From assembly GCF_009730335.1 (NCBI RefSeq), contig NZ_CP046315.1, positions 1,550,001 through 1,614,000 on the forward strand: a stretch of 64,000 nt of DNA, in the 5' to 3' direction. The position numbers and the translations under genes are program-made. This DNA comes from Schaalia odontolytica (lineage in GTDB: Bacteria; Actinomycetota; Actinomycetes; Actinomycetales; Actinomycetaceae). The notes under the pieces are model-generated. The model worked only from the letters and a program-made list of their open reading frames with translations. It was not told where the DNA came from and made no database searches. Of the stretch, positions 54,752-63,130 are shown in pieces; the first letter of the stretch is position 1; each line of letters begins with the position of its first letter.

Positions 54752-57184
54752 TCATCGGGTCTGGTCGAGTTCGCGCTGGGTGGCCTTATTGGCGCGGGCG
54801 TTGGAGATAAAGCCGAGGGCGGCTCGGGTGAGGCCCCACAGGGGGTGTCCGTTCACGGCGAGGAGGATCGCATCCACCATGTCCGAGCTGGCGGCTCCAT
54901 TGCTCATCTTCGCGATGGCTCGGAAAGGCATGTTGAGGATGAAAAGGATGTTAAGGTCCGGGCTTCCCTTCGCGTCCGCCTTCGCTTTCAGGGCATGAAG
55001 CTTGCGTCCGGCGACGCGGGCAAGCCAGGTCTTCGCGCGCGTCATCTCGGACAGCGGGTCGGAGGCAACGAGGTCGTCCGCGGGGTAAGCCGTCGGGATC
55101 GTCCGTCCCAGCAGGACGGCGAACTCGCCGTTGGTGATGCCAGTAACGTCGGCGCTCAGGTAATGGCCAAGGGCAGGGTCTATCGGCGAGGGCATGGTTC
55201 CTTCGACCTCGACGGTGGCACTCAACGGCGTATCGGAGACATTGCGTCCCACGTGGATCGTCCAGGTTCCTGCCTCGGTTTCCCAGGCTGCGCGCGACGT
55301 CTCCCAGTGCCGGAACGTGTAGCAGTCGAAGGGAATCGTCACGCTCACCGATGCTCCGGCGCCAACCTCGACTTTTGCGAAACCCTTGAGCTCGCGTGCA
55401 GGACCGAACACACCACCGGGTGCGCTCACGTAGAGCTGGACAACCTCGGCACCGTCACGCGCAGAGGTGTTGGTGACCGTGAGGGTCACCCCCTCCTCGT
55501 TCACGGCAAGGTCGGAGTATTCAAAGCTCGAGTACGACAGGCCGTAGCCGAAGGGGAAGGCAACGTCGATGCCCGCGGTCGTGAAGTAGCGGTAGCCGAC
55601 GAACGGGCCTTCGCGGTAGTACGAGAGCGGGCCGGTCGCCGGGTACCAGGCGGAGGTCGGGTGGTCCTCGTAGGAGAGCGCGTATGTTTCGGCCAGGCGT
55701 CCCGACGGATTGACGACGCCCGTCAGGACGTCCAGCATTGCGCAGGCGCCTCCCTGCCCGGTCAGGTAACCGTTCACGAGCGCGGGCACGGACGATACCC
55801 ACGGCATCTCGACGCTTGCGCCACCGGTCAGAACGACGACGGTGTGCGGATTGGCTGCTACGACAGCCTGGATGAGGCGATCCTGGCCCTCGGGCAGACG
55901 CATGTGGGGGCGGTCCAGGCCTTCGGATTCGGCCAGCTCGTCGAGACCGACGTAGACAAGCGCCACGTCGGCGCGCTCGGCGAGGGCCACGGCCTCGGCG
56001 ATGAGAGCGTCACTCGTACCGCCGTGGCGCTCATACCCGCTCGCATATCCCTCGAGAACGAGGCCTCGTGCGCCCTCTCCCCCGGCTTCAAGCAGTTCGC
56101 GCGGAGCCTCCACACGAGTGGGGTTGACCTGGGAGGAACCCGATCCCTGAAAGCGCGGAGTGTCAGCAAGATCGCCGATAAGGGCGACGCTCGTGCCGGC
56201 GCTCAAGGGCAGGAGATCCTCCTCGTTACGCAGGAGGGTGATCGCCTCGGAGGCAATGCGCGTAGCCAGCTCGTGGTGCTGCCCGAGGTCATAGGGCCTG
56301 GGCGCAGGCAAGCCGGCACTCGCGCTCGCGACGTTGAGGACTTCCTGGGCGCGCGCGTAGACGTCGGCCGCATCCAACTGTCCCGCCTCGACGGCCGCTA
56401 CGATCTGGCGAGCACCCGCCAGGCCGGGGGCGGGCATCTCAAGGCTTCCGCCGGCGCGCGCGGCCTCGACAGCGCTGTTCGAACCACCCCAGTCGGAGAC
56501 GACCATGCCATCGAAGCCCCACTCGGTGCGCAAGATGTCGGTCAGCAGGTGCTTGTTTTCGTGCGCGTACGTGCCGTTGACGAGGTTGTAGGAGCTCATG
56601 ATCGCCCGCGGCTTAGCCTCTCGGCAGACGATCTCGAAGCCGGTCAGGTAAATCTCGCGCATCGTGCGCTCATCCACGATGGAATCCGACGCCATGCGGC
56701 GCAGTTCCTGTGAGTTGACGGCGAAGTGCTTGGGGCAGGCTGCGGTACCCGTGGATTGGATTCCTTCGACGAGGCCGGCGGCCATGCGACCGGCCAGGAT
56801 CGGGTCTTCGGAGAAGTACTCGAAGTTACGCCCGCACAGCGGCGAACGCTTGATGTTAAGGCCGGGACCGAGCAAGACGTCGACACCGAGGCCTCGCGCT
56901 TCCAGCCCCAGCGCCTCGCCCATGTCGCGCGCCAGCTCCGGGTTCCACGTGGCCGCGACAGCGGAGGCCGTCGGGAAGCAGGTCGCTTTCTCGGACTCCG
57001 CGATTCCCAGGTGATCAGCGTCCCCGAGCTGGCGACGAACACCGTGGGGACCGTCGCTCATCACGAAGGAGGGAACGCCCGCCGCGGGGAGCGGGCGGGA
57101 GTCCCAGGCGCTCGAACCCGAGAGAAGCGCCGCGGCTTGCAGGAGGGTGAGGTCGTTGGCGTCCGTCAGTGCTGAATGTTCCAT
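54752..57184 (-). CDS. glycoside hydrolase family 3 beta-glucosidase-like enzyme
   Basis: Cytoplasmic (no signal peptide) GH3 enzyme, 810 residues. TIM-barrel domain with PSFVMSDGPHGVR, ACPKHFAVNSQELRR and the nucleophile Asp231 in FDGMVVSDWGGSNS. The alpha/beta C domain carries EDLLPLSAGTSVALIGDLAD and VVLTGGASVEMPW. A fibronectin-III-like domain follows (VTLTVTNTSARDGAEVVQLYVSAP). The last 130 residues (after PIDPALGHYLSADVTG) are an extra conserved-looking region. The ATG at 57184 is used, nine codons after another candidate ATG (57211). It may hydrolyse oligosaccharides imported by PTS or other carriers. Confidence 0.92.
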   Translation of the reverse strand: MEHSALTDANDLTLLQAAALLSGSSAWDSRPLPAAGVPSFVMSDGPHGVRRQLGDADHLGIAESEKATCFPTASAVAATWNPELARDMGEALGLEARGLGVDVLLGPGLNIKRSPLCGRNFEYFSEDPILAGRMAAGLVEGIQSTGTAACPKHFAVNSQELRRMASDSIVDERTMREIYLTGFEIVCREAKPRAIMSSYNLVNGTYAHENKHLLTDILRTEWGFDGMVVSDWGGSNSAVEAARAGGSLEMPAPGLAGARQIVAAVEAGQLDAADVYARAQEVLNVASASAGLPAPRPYDLGQHHELATRIASEAITLLRNEEDLLPLSAGTSVALIGDLADTPRFQGSGSSQVNPTRVEAPRELLEAGGEGARGLVLEGYASGYERHGGTSDALIAEAVALAERADVALVYVGLDELAESEGLDRPHMRLPEGQDRLIQAVVAANPHTVVVLTGGASVEMPWVSSVPALVNGYLTGQGGACAMLDVLTGVVNPSGRLAETYALSYEDHPTSAWYPATGPLSYYREGPFVGYRYFTTAGIDVAFPFGYGLSYSSFEYSDLAVNEEGVTLTVTNTSARDGAEVVQLYVSAPGGVFGPARELKGFAKVEVGAGASVSVTIPFDCYTFRHWETSRAAWETEAGTWTIHVGRNVSDTPLSATVEVEGTMPSPIDPALGHYLSADVTGITNGEFAVLLGRTIPTAYPADDLVASDPLSEMTRAKTWLARVAGRKLHALKAKADAKGSPDLNILFILNMPFRAIAKMSNGAASSDMVDAILLAVNGHPLWGLTRAALGFISNARANKATQRELDQTR

Positions 57185-57329
57185 CGTCGTGAACTGCCTT
57201 TCGTGCTCCATCGCGGGTATCGTCGATGGTTCCAGTGTGGACCATGGGGTTCCCTTCCAATCGACCGTGCGCATGATTTGTCGTTTGCGCGGCGTGTTCT
57301 GCATGCGCAAGGCCTTATTCGCCCTGGGA

Positions 57330-57335
57330 TAAGAT
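57330..57335 (+). promoter_or_regulatory. leaderless -10 box of the Cof-type HAD gene
   Basis: TAAGAT ends 7 nt before the ATG at 57343. No ribosome site. Confidence 0.5.
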
Positions 57336-57342
57336 AGATCCC

Positions 57343-58242
57343 ATGACTGACACCGAGGTCCCCACGCACGTCGAGAACGAATCCGCGTCTCCCCACGCTG
57401 TGTTTGTCGACATCGACGGAACCCTGTGCGATTCTCGCCAGCGGATTCCAGGATCGGCGCTTGAGGCCCTGGCACAGGTCAGGAACCGCGGTCACCTGCT
57501 CTTCGCGTGCACGGGGCGCTCCGCGCCCGAGGTCTACACGCGCTTTTGGGACGTCGGCTTCGAGGGGCTCGTCGGCGGAGCCGGAGGGTACGCCTCCGTC
57601 GGGGACCGGGTGCTCGTTGACGAGCGCATGCCCCGCGAGCATGTCGGCATGTTGACTGCCCTGTGGCAGGAGCTCGACGCCTTCTACATCTGGCAGGGCC
57701 CCGACCAGATGGGACCCAGCGAGGGATACCTCGATTTCTTCGTCCCCCGCGCGGGCAAGCATCCAGAAGACTGGATCGAATACGCCCAGTCGATCACCCC
57801 CTTTATCACGGACATCAACAGCGGCGCATTCACCAAGGTCACAGCATATGTCCCGCCCGAGAAAGCATCGATGGAGAGAGTGACAGCAGCCCTACCGGAC
57901 GGCTACCGCGCAATCATCGGCTCCGTTGGCGCCGCAGGCTACGTCCCCTTCGAGGTCGTTCCGGCGCATCTGTCGAAAGCAGTCGGCATCCGTGCCATCT
58001 GCGAGCACGTGGGCATTCCGCTCTCTCATACCGTCGCGCTTGGCGACTCCAACAACGACGTCGAGGCCGTGGCAACGGCAGCGGTCGGCATCAGCATCGG
58101 GGACGACTGCGAGGCCCTCGTAGACGTAGCGGATATCGTCGCCCCCTCTGTCTCCGAAGACGGCCTGGCCTGGGCTCTCCGCGCCACCGGCCTAACATCG
58201 GATGATCCGAGTGGGGGCCAAGGCCTCGGCGATGCACGGTGA
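57343..58242 (+). CDS. Cof-type HAD-IIB phosphatase
   Basis: Sugar-phosphatase-like HAD of 299 residues. Motif I AVFVDIDGTLCDSRQRIPGSALEAL, motif II LLFACTGRSAPEV, motif IV TVALGDSNNDVEAVATAAVGISIG. Large C2-type cap between. Substrates in this family include hexose phosphates and flavin nucleotides. It overlaps the MFS gene by 4 nt. Confidence 0.88.
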   Translation: MTDTEVPTHVENESASPHAVFVDIDGTLCDSRQRIPGSALEALAQVRNRGHLLFACTGRSAPEVYTRFWDVGFEGLVGGAGGYASVGDRVLVDERMPREHVGMLTALWQELDAFYIWQGPDQMGPSEGYLDFFVPRAGKHPEDWIEYAQSITPFITDINSGAFTKVTAYVPPEKASMERVTAALPDGYRAIIGSVGAAGYVPFEVVPAHLSKAVGIRAICEHVGIPLSHTVALGDSNNDVEAVATAAVGISIGDDCEALVDVADIVAPSVSEDGLAWALRATGLTSDDPSGGQGLGDAR

Positions 58243-59504
58243 GCGGATCACTGCAGCGCTGGCTGCACCATCCCCTCACCCGTAACTCCGCCTTCATGCA
58301 CCTGTGGGCAGGGCAAACCGCCGCACAGGTGGGCTTCCAGGTCGGCACGCTGGCCACCTCGGCCATCGCGATCACCGTCCTGCACGCGACCGAAACGCAG
58401 ATCGGCATACTGTCTGGCCTGCAAACCCTCGCGTTCCTCCTCGTCGGTCTACCGGCGGGTGCGTGGGTCGACGGATGGCGCAAGCGCCGCGTCATGATCG
58501 CCGCAAACCTCGCACGCATCGCAGCCCTCGTGTCCATCCCAATCGCCTACGTGTTCTCCTCGCTGGCTCTCACCCACCTCATGGTCGTCGCGGCGCTCCT
58601 GGGTCTGTCCACCGTCTTCTTCGACGTCGCCTATCAGTCCTACGTTCCCATGATCGCCTCGAAGCGCTATATCGGGGCAGCCAACGGGCGACTCGAGGCG
58701 TCCTATCAGGTAGGACGCGCGGGTGGCCCAGGACTTGGCGGATGGCTTCTCGGTGTTATCGCCCCTCCCCTGGCGTACCTGCTGACGGCGTCCACCTACG
58801 TCTGCTCCACATGGGCGATCTGGCGCATCCGCACACCCGAGCCTCGTCCAGCCCACTCCGATGCCCCCCTTCGCTCTCAGATCCTCGAGGGGCTCTCTTT
58901 CGTACGCGGGCAACGCCTCCTCTTCCCACTCTTCGCCTGCATCGCGTGCGCCGCATTCGCCGGAGCGGGCGTTCAAGTCCTCCTGCCCATCCTCGTGCTA
59001 CGCACCCTCGGGATGAGCGCGACACAGCTCGGACTCCTCCTCAGCGCGGGCGCAATTGGTGGGATACTCGGTGCACTCACGCGACCTCTGTGGATCTCAC
59101 GCCTGGGCATCGGGCGCTGCATCGCCATCACCAATATCGGCGGCGTCGTTATTCTCGCGGTCCAGCCAGCCTCCGTGCACGTTCCCACTGCAGCCGCATG
59201 GATCATTGCTGCCGCTGGCGTCATCTCCTCCTACTTCCTGACGATCTACAACGTCACCCAGATGAGCCTGCGCCAGGAAATCTGTCCGCCCGACATGCTC
59301 GGTCGCATGAACGCGATCTTTCGCTTCGCGGTCTGGGGCGTCATGCCCCTCGGTTCATTCGTAGCCGGCATCGTTGCCGCCCACACCGGAATCGAGGCTG
59401 CGATGTATCTGTTCACCGCACTCGCTGTCGGCGCAGGCATCGCGATGACCTTCACTCCGGCAGCCCGCATCCGAGGTTCAAGCGCCTCCCCGACCATCTC
59501 ATAA
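58239..59504 (+). CDS. MFS transporter (EntS-like drug/siderophore exporter branch)
   Basis: Twelve-helix major facilitator of 421 residues. The loop 2-3 motif reads GLPAGAWVDGWRKRRVM, and LEASYQVGRAGGPGLGGWLLG is typical of the MFS_3/EntS branch. GTG start within a GTGA overlap of the HAD gene. Substrate unknown. Confidence 0.88.
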   Translation: MSGSLQRWLHHPLTRNSAFMHLWAGQTAAQVGFQVGTLATSAIAITVLHATETQIGILSGLQTLAFLLVGLPAGAWVDGWRKRRVMIAANLARIAALVSIPIAYVFSSLALTHLMVVAALLGLSTVFFDVAYQSYVPMIASKRYIGAANGRLEASYQVGRAGGPGLGGWLLGVIAPPLAYLLTASTYVCSTWAIWRIRTPEPRPAHSDAPLRSQILEGLSFVRGQRLLFPLFACIACAAFAGAGVQVLLPILVLRTLGMSATQLGLLLSAGAIGGILGALTRPLWISRLGIGRCIAITNIGGVVILAVQPASVHVPTAAAWIIAAAGVISSYFLTIYNVTQMSLRQEICPPDMLGRMNAIFRFAVWGVMPLGSFVAGIVAAHTGIEAAMYLFTALAVGAGIAMTFTPAARIRGSSASPTIS

Positions 59505-59553
59505 TGTGATGCGCTCGGTCGCTGCAAGTGTGCCCATTCGTGCACGGTCGCGA

Positions 59554-59559
59554 TACCAT
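59554..59559 (+). promoter_or_regulatory. -10 box of the PTS EIIB-EIIA operon
   Basis: TACCAT, 12 bp before the palindrome at 59571 and 52 bp before the EIIB start. The -35 element is not clear. Confidence 0.35.
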
Positions 59560-59570
59560 AAGTGTGAGGC

Positions 59571-59585
59571 AAACCGCAACGGTTT
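59571..59585 (+). promoter_or_regulatory. palindromic operator candidate before the PTS genes
   Basis: Perfect inverted repeat AAACCG-CAA-CGGTTT centred just downstream of the candidate -10 box. Sequence and position are those of a LacI/GntR-type repressor operator. Confidence 0.5.
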
Positions 59586-59610
59586 CGGTGACTGAGCCAA
59601 GGAGGACACC

Positions 59611-59841
59611 ATGGACACCGCAACGACCCTCGTCGAGGCCCTGGGCGGCTGGGACAACATCTCCAATCTCGAGGCGTGCATTACGCGTATCCGCCTGGAC
59701 GTAGCCAACACGGACCTCATCGACGAGGCCAAGCTGCGCGAAGCCGGAGCCTTCGATGTCGTCATCGTTGGTGACGCCGTGCAGGTCGTCATGGGCCCCG
59801 ACTCCGAGGACCTCGTCGAGCAGATGAACGCGAGCCGGTGA
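59611..59841 (+). CDS. PTS EIIB domain protein (glucose family), stand-alone
   Basis: Small 76-residue phosphocarrier: VEALGGWDNISNLEACITRIRLDVANTDLID, with the phosphorylated Cys in LEACITRIR, then VVIVGDAVQVVMGPDSEDL. In the PTS it passes phosphate from EIIA to sugar bound by EIIC. AAGGAGG precedes the ATG. It overlaps the EIIA gene by 4 nt. No EIIC gene is present in the window. Confidence 0.92.
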   Translation: MDTATTLVEALGGWDNISNLEACITRIRLDVANTDLIDEAKLREAGAFDVVIVGDAVQVVMGPDSEDLVEQMNASR

Positions 59842-60311
59842 GCTTTCTCGTCCGTGCGCCTTTCGCTGCGCACGTCCTGCCCCTCTCCGAGGTACCGGAT
59901 CCCGTCTTCGCCAGTGGCGTCGTCGGGGATGGCCGCGCGCTCCTGCCGGAAGCCGATTGCACGTGCGTGACCGTTCACTCTCCCATCAACGGAGTGGTCA
60001 CCAAGCTCAAATCGCACGCGGCAATTATCACCTCCACGCGCGGGCCCTCGATCCTCATTCATCTGGGCATCGACACCGTCGGCCTGCGCGGCCGAGGCTT
60101 TGCTCCCCTCGTCGAGGAGGGAGACATCGTCGACGCGGGCGCTCCTCTCATCCACTGGGACCTCGGACCCGTCCGCGCGGCAGGTCTGTCCCCCTGCGTA
60201 CCGGTCATCGTCGTCAGCCCTCCCGGAGAGCCGGTTTCTCCCGAGTTCGATGAAGCACTGCCCACGGCGGGGATTCTCGATCCGCTGTTTTCTCTTTCCG
60301 ATGGTGACTGA
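59838..60311 (+). CDS. PTS EIIA domain protein (glucose/Crr type), stand-alone
   Basis: Cytoplasmic phosphocarrier of 157 residues. The active-site pair is present in LKSHAAIITSTRG and ILIHLGIDTVGLRGRGF (His acceptor in LIH). Also VHSPINGVVTKL and FAPLVEEGDIVDAGAPLIHWDLG. GTG start within a GTGA overlap. As an EIIA without linked EIIC it may serve several permeases and, as Crr does, report sugar status. Confidence 0.92.
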   Translation: MSFLVRAPFAAHVLPLSEVPDPVFASGVVGDGRALLPEADCTCVTVHSPINGVVTKLKSHAAIITSTRGPSILIHLGIDTVGLRGRGFAPLVEEGDIVDAGAPLIHWDLGPVRAAGLSPCVPVIVVSPPGEPVSPEFDEALPTAGILDPLFSLSDGD

Positions 60312-60328
60312 ACACCGACCGTATGCAT

Positions 60329-60360
60329 GAACCCCACGGCCCTTTCGGGTCGCGGGGTTC
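60329..60360. terminator. bidirectional terminator between the PTS genes and malQ
   Basis: Arms GAACCCC(A/G)CG(G/A)CC / complementary with two imperfect pairs and a loop of about 8 nt, placed between the convergent stops at 60311 and 60385. Confidence 0.7.
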
Positions 60361-60384
60361 ACTTGTTCAGCGTATCTGAGTCCG

Positions 60385-62568
60385 TCAGCGGACGGTCCCG
60401 CGCAGCAGCGCGAACAGAGAGGTCAGGCGCTCGTCCGTGGGGAGGTCCTCGATCGCGACTTCTTCGCCATCGGAATCGCACAGCGGCACGCACCAGTTCG
60501 GGTACAGGTCAGCACCCGTGCCCGGCATGTTCTGCGGGCGCACGTCCCCGACCGCATCCACGAGGGAGGCGACGACCAGCTTCGACGGGGTCTTCGCGAC
60601 GTAGCGGTACAGAGCCTCAACGGTTTCCCGCTCGCTGGGTTCTGCGCCGTCGATGCAGCCGTACTCATGCAGTCGCGCGGTGACCCGTTCGAGTTCAAGG
60701 CGATCGCCCGCGCGAACCGTCTCGATGTCGTCCGTCAGCAGGCCGAGCTCGGAACGCAGCGTCGTCTGAATGCCGCGGATGTAGCCGAGCGTGGGCGGCA
60801 AGTCATGGATATTGACGGCTGCTAGAGCACGATCACGGTAGTGCTCGGGACGCAGCGGCCAACCGCCACCCTCCTTTTCGAACCACACAACGGAGGTGCC
60901 GAGAACACCTCGGTCGCGCAGGTAATCACGCACCCACGGCTCCACGACGCCCAGATCCTCGCCGATGACGACGGCACCCGCACGCTGGGCCTCCAGCAGG
61001 ATGACGCCCATCATGGCCTCGTGATCGTAGTACACGTACGTACCTTCGGCGGGAACGCAACCGTCCGGGATCCACCAGAGGCGGAACATACCCAGGATGT
61101 GGTCGATGCGCACCGCACCGGCGTTCGCCAGCGCAGCGCGGACCATGTCGCGCAGCGGCAGGTAACCCGACTCCGCGAGGCTACGCGGCGACCACGGCGG
61201 CTGCGACCAGTTCTGGCCCTGCTGGGAGTAGACGTCCGGCGGAGCACCCACGCTCATGCCGCTGGCAAAGAGCTCCGGCCGGCTCCACTTTTCGGAACCG
61301 TAGCCGTGCACGCCGACTGCCAGATCAGCCATGATGCCGATCTCCATGCCGACCTCGCGCGCCACCTGCTGGGCGTGCCCAAGCTGTTCGGCGACGACCC
61401 ACTGGCACCACTGGTAGAAGTCAACACGGTCGGCGAGCTCGAGGCGTTCCATCTCGACGCGAGGCGCAGACGAACGAGCAAGGTCGTCAGGCAGCTCGAT
61501 CGTGCCCTCGCGCTCGACGAGAGCACACCACAGCGCATAGTTCGACAGCTCGGATCCGCCTTCTTCGACGAAATGATCGAACTGGGACTGGCGGTGGTAA
61601 GAGCGCGGCACGGCGAAGATGATCTCAAGCGCCTTGCGCTTGGCATCCCACGCACGATCACGGTCGATCAGGTCCTCGCGGCTTGCGAACTGGCGCGTCT
61701 CCTCGCGCAGCTGCTCGATGGCCTCGCGCGCGGACTGCGGCAGCGCCGCGTATTCCTCAATGGACTCGGGGCGAACGTAGATCTGGTTGAGCCACCGCCG
61801 CGACACCGGCAGGTACGGCGACGTCTCCAGCGGAGAAACAGGCTGGGATGCGTGTACCGGGTTAATCAGCAGGAAATCCGCGCCCTTGTCAGCACAGATA
61901 GCCGCCAGGTCAGCAAGATCTGCTGCGTCACCAATGCCCCACGAAGAAGCCGAACGCGTCGAGTACAGCTGCGCGTTAACACCCCACGCACGACGAGAGG
62001 ACTCCAGGAGCGGCAGCGAGAGCGTGTTGGGAACGATGATCAGGGTTGCAGACTCTACGTGGCCACCCTCAACCGTCGCGATGAGGCGGTGCCAGCCGAG
62101 CGGCAGCCAGTGAGGCACGTCAAAGGTCGCACGTCCGACGAGCGCACCATCGATCATGCGCGGAGGAACGTAGCGATCCACCTGATCACACGAGCCCTTC
62201 CGACCATCCTCCAGCACCCACTGGACGTTCACCCAGGAGCCGTCCGGTACGTGCACAGGGAACATGTAGCCGCCGCCCTGGCGGGCGACGATCGTCGGCG
62301 GAAGGGTGCAGCACCATTCGCGTTCTTCGGTCAGGCGCAGAGCCTCGTGCACATCGCCCACCGTGGAGGATTCGTCGAGAGGCAGCCCGAGAGCACCAAG
62401 GACCCTCAGAAGAGTAGACGCGCTGATGTCCACCCAATTCCCGTACCAATCCCAGAATCCGGTGGCTACGCCATTAGCATCGGCGATACGGCGCAGCTCA
62501 TCGATGTTGTCAGATGCGGGTGCGTAAGTATCCACAAGAAAGCCTTCTACGTTGTGGGCTGATGACAC
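60385..62568 (-). CDS. malQ: 4-alpha-glucanotransferase (amylomaltase)
   Basis: GH77 disproportionating enzyme of maltodextrin/glycogen metabolism, 727 residues. An extra N-terminal domain (1-170) precedes the barrel, as in actinobacterial MalQ. Conserved: RSASSWGIGDAADLADL, DFLLINPVHASQPVSPLETSPYLPVSRRWLNQIYV, GIMADLAVGVHGYGSEKW (nucleophile Asp), VRIDHILGMFRLWWIPDG, VVIGEDLGVVEPWVRDYL (acid/base Glu) and NIHDLPPTLGYI. The GTG at 62568 sits 5 nt after TAGTAT and could be leaderless. A GTG at 62535 has AGAAGG upstream and is an alternative. Confidence 0.94.
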   Translation of the reverse strand: MSSAHNVEGFLVDTYAPASDNIDELRRIADANGVATGFWDWYGNWVDISASTLLRVLGALGLPLDESSTVGDVHEALRLTEEREWCCTLPPTIVARQGGGYMFPVHVPDGSWVNVQWVLEDGRKGSCDQVDRYVPPRMIDGALVGRATFDVPHWLPLGWHRLIATVEGGHVESATLIIVPNTLSLPLLESSRRAWGVNAQLYSTRSASSWGIGDAADLADLAAICADKGADFLLINPVHASQPVSPLETSPYLPVSRRWLNQIYVRPESIEEYAALPQSAREAIEQLREETRQFASREDLIDRDRAWDAKRKALEIIFAVPRSYHRQSQFDHFVEEGGSELSNYALWCALVEREGTIELPDDLARSSAPRVEMERLELADRVDFYQWCQWVVAEQLGHAQQVAREVGMEIGIMADLAVGVHGYGSEKWSRPELFASGMSVGAPPDVYSQQGQNWSQPPWSPRSLAESGYLPLRDMVRAALANAGAVRIDHILGMFRLWWIPDGCVPAEGTYVYYDHEAMMGVILLEAQRAGAVVIGEDLGVVEPWVRDYLRDRGVLGTSVVWFEKEGGGWPLRPEHYRDRALAAVNIHDLPPTLGYIRGIQTTLRSELGLLTDDIETVRAGDRLELERVTARLHEYGCIDGAEPSERETVEALYRYVAKTPSKLVVASLVDAVGDVRPQNMPGTGADLYPNWCVPLCDSDGEEVAIEDLPTDERLTSLFALLRGTVR

Positions 62569-62576
62569 CTTTAATA

Positions 62577-62861
62577 CTAGGCGTGGACGCGCTGCGACAA
62601 AGACTCCGAGGGCGTGTCATGGGCCACGCTCTCAAGGGTTGAGATCATCGCAGCAGCCACATCGTCAGACTCAGCTCCACACACGATTTGAACAACGTTG
62701 CCGGAACGTACGACAGCCAGTACACCATCTACGCGCAGCGCCGCCTCATCGACATCTCTTTGAGATTTCACCTGGATACGAATTCGCATCGTGCAGGGTT
62801 CTACCTCGACGATATTGAGGTGTCCACCCAGCGCGTCGATGAGCGCTTGTTCAATCGCCAT
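62577..62861 (-). CDS. second stand-alone PTS EIIB-like protein
   Basis: Product of 94 residues, paralogous to the EIIB at 59611: IDALGGHLNIVEVEPCTMRIRIQVKSQRDVDEAALR keeps the Cys and following R-I-R. VQIVCGAESDDVAAAMIS matches the EIIB end, and an extra 20-residue tail follows. It lies 8 bases before malQ on the same strand, hinting at a carbohydrate-sensing or phosphotransfer role linked to maltodextrin use. No EIIC partner is adjacent. Confidence 0.85.
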   Translation of the reverse strand: MAIEQALIDALGGHLNIVEVEPCTMRIRIQVKSQRDVDEAALRVDGVLAVVRSGNVVQIVCGAESDDVAAAMISTLESVAHDTPSESLSQRVHA

Positions 62862-62948
62862 CGGAGCCCCTTTCGCGCGGTCAGAAGTTTGCGATTCACA
62901 TCACATACTAGATGTGACCTGCGCAAAAGGCAAGTGGGATCCATAACA

Positions 62949-62961
62949 CGAGAAATTCTCG
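62949..62961 (-). promoter_or_regulatory. palindrome upstream of the second EIIB gene
   Basis: Perfect inverted repeat CGAGAA-A-TTCTCG, 88 bp before the EIIB start, a candidate operator for the EIIB-malQ transcript. The rest of 62862-63086 shows no gene or other clear element. Confidence 0.35.
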
Positions 62962-63086
62962 AGAGAACAACCGCTGACAAGAGCACATTCCACAACGCAG
63001 GGCTACAACCCAACGCTCTGTCAAACTATTGACTCAGGCTGGCACCCACGACGCGATACCGCACACCGAATCCACCAATAGACACG

Positions 63087-63120
63087 ATGAGGGGGAGGAC
63101 CGCTAGGCCCTCCCCCTCAT
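63087..63120 (-). terminator. terminator after the EttA-like gene
   Basis: Long stem (ATGAGGGGGAGG / CCTCCCCCTCAT arms with one mismatch near the loop), 10 bases past the stop codon at 63131. Confidence 0.8.
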
Positions 63121-63130
63121 ACTGCGCGAA

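Noticed and set aside
54728..56713. Long plus-strand frame opposite the GH3 gene
   Set aside because: Antisense shadow; the minus strand encodes all catalytic motifs of GH3.
59089..59097. TGTGGATCT in the MFS gene as a DnaA-like box
   Set aside because: Single, mismatched and intragenic.
62528..62536. GTATCCACA near the malQ start as a fourth member of the box family
   Set aside because: Single copy inside coding sequence, and no second copy at 30 bp on either side.
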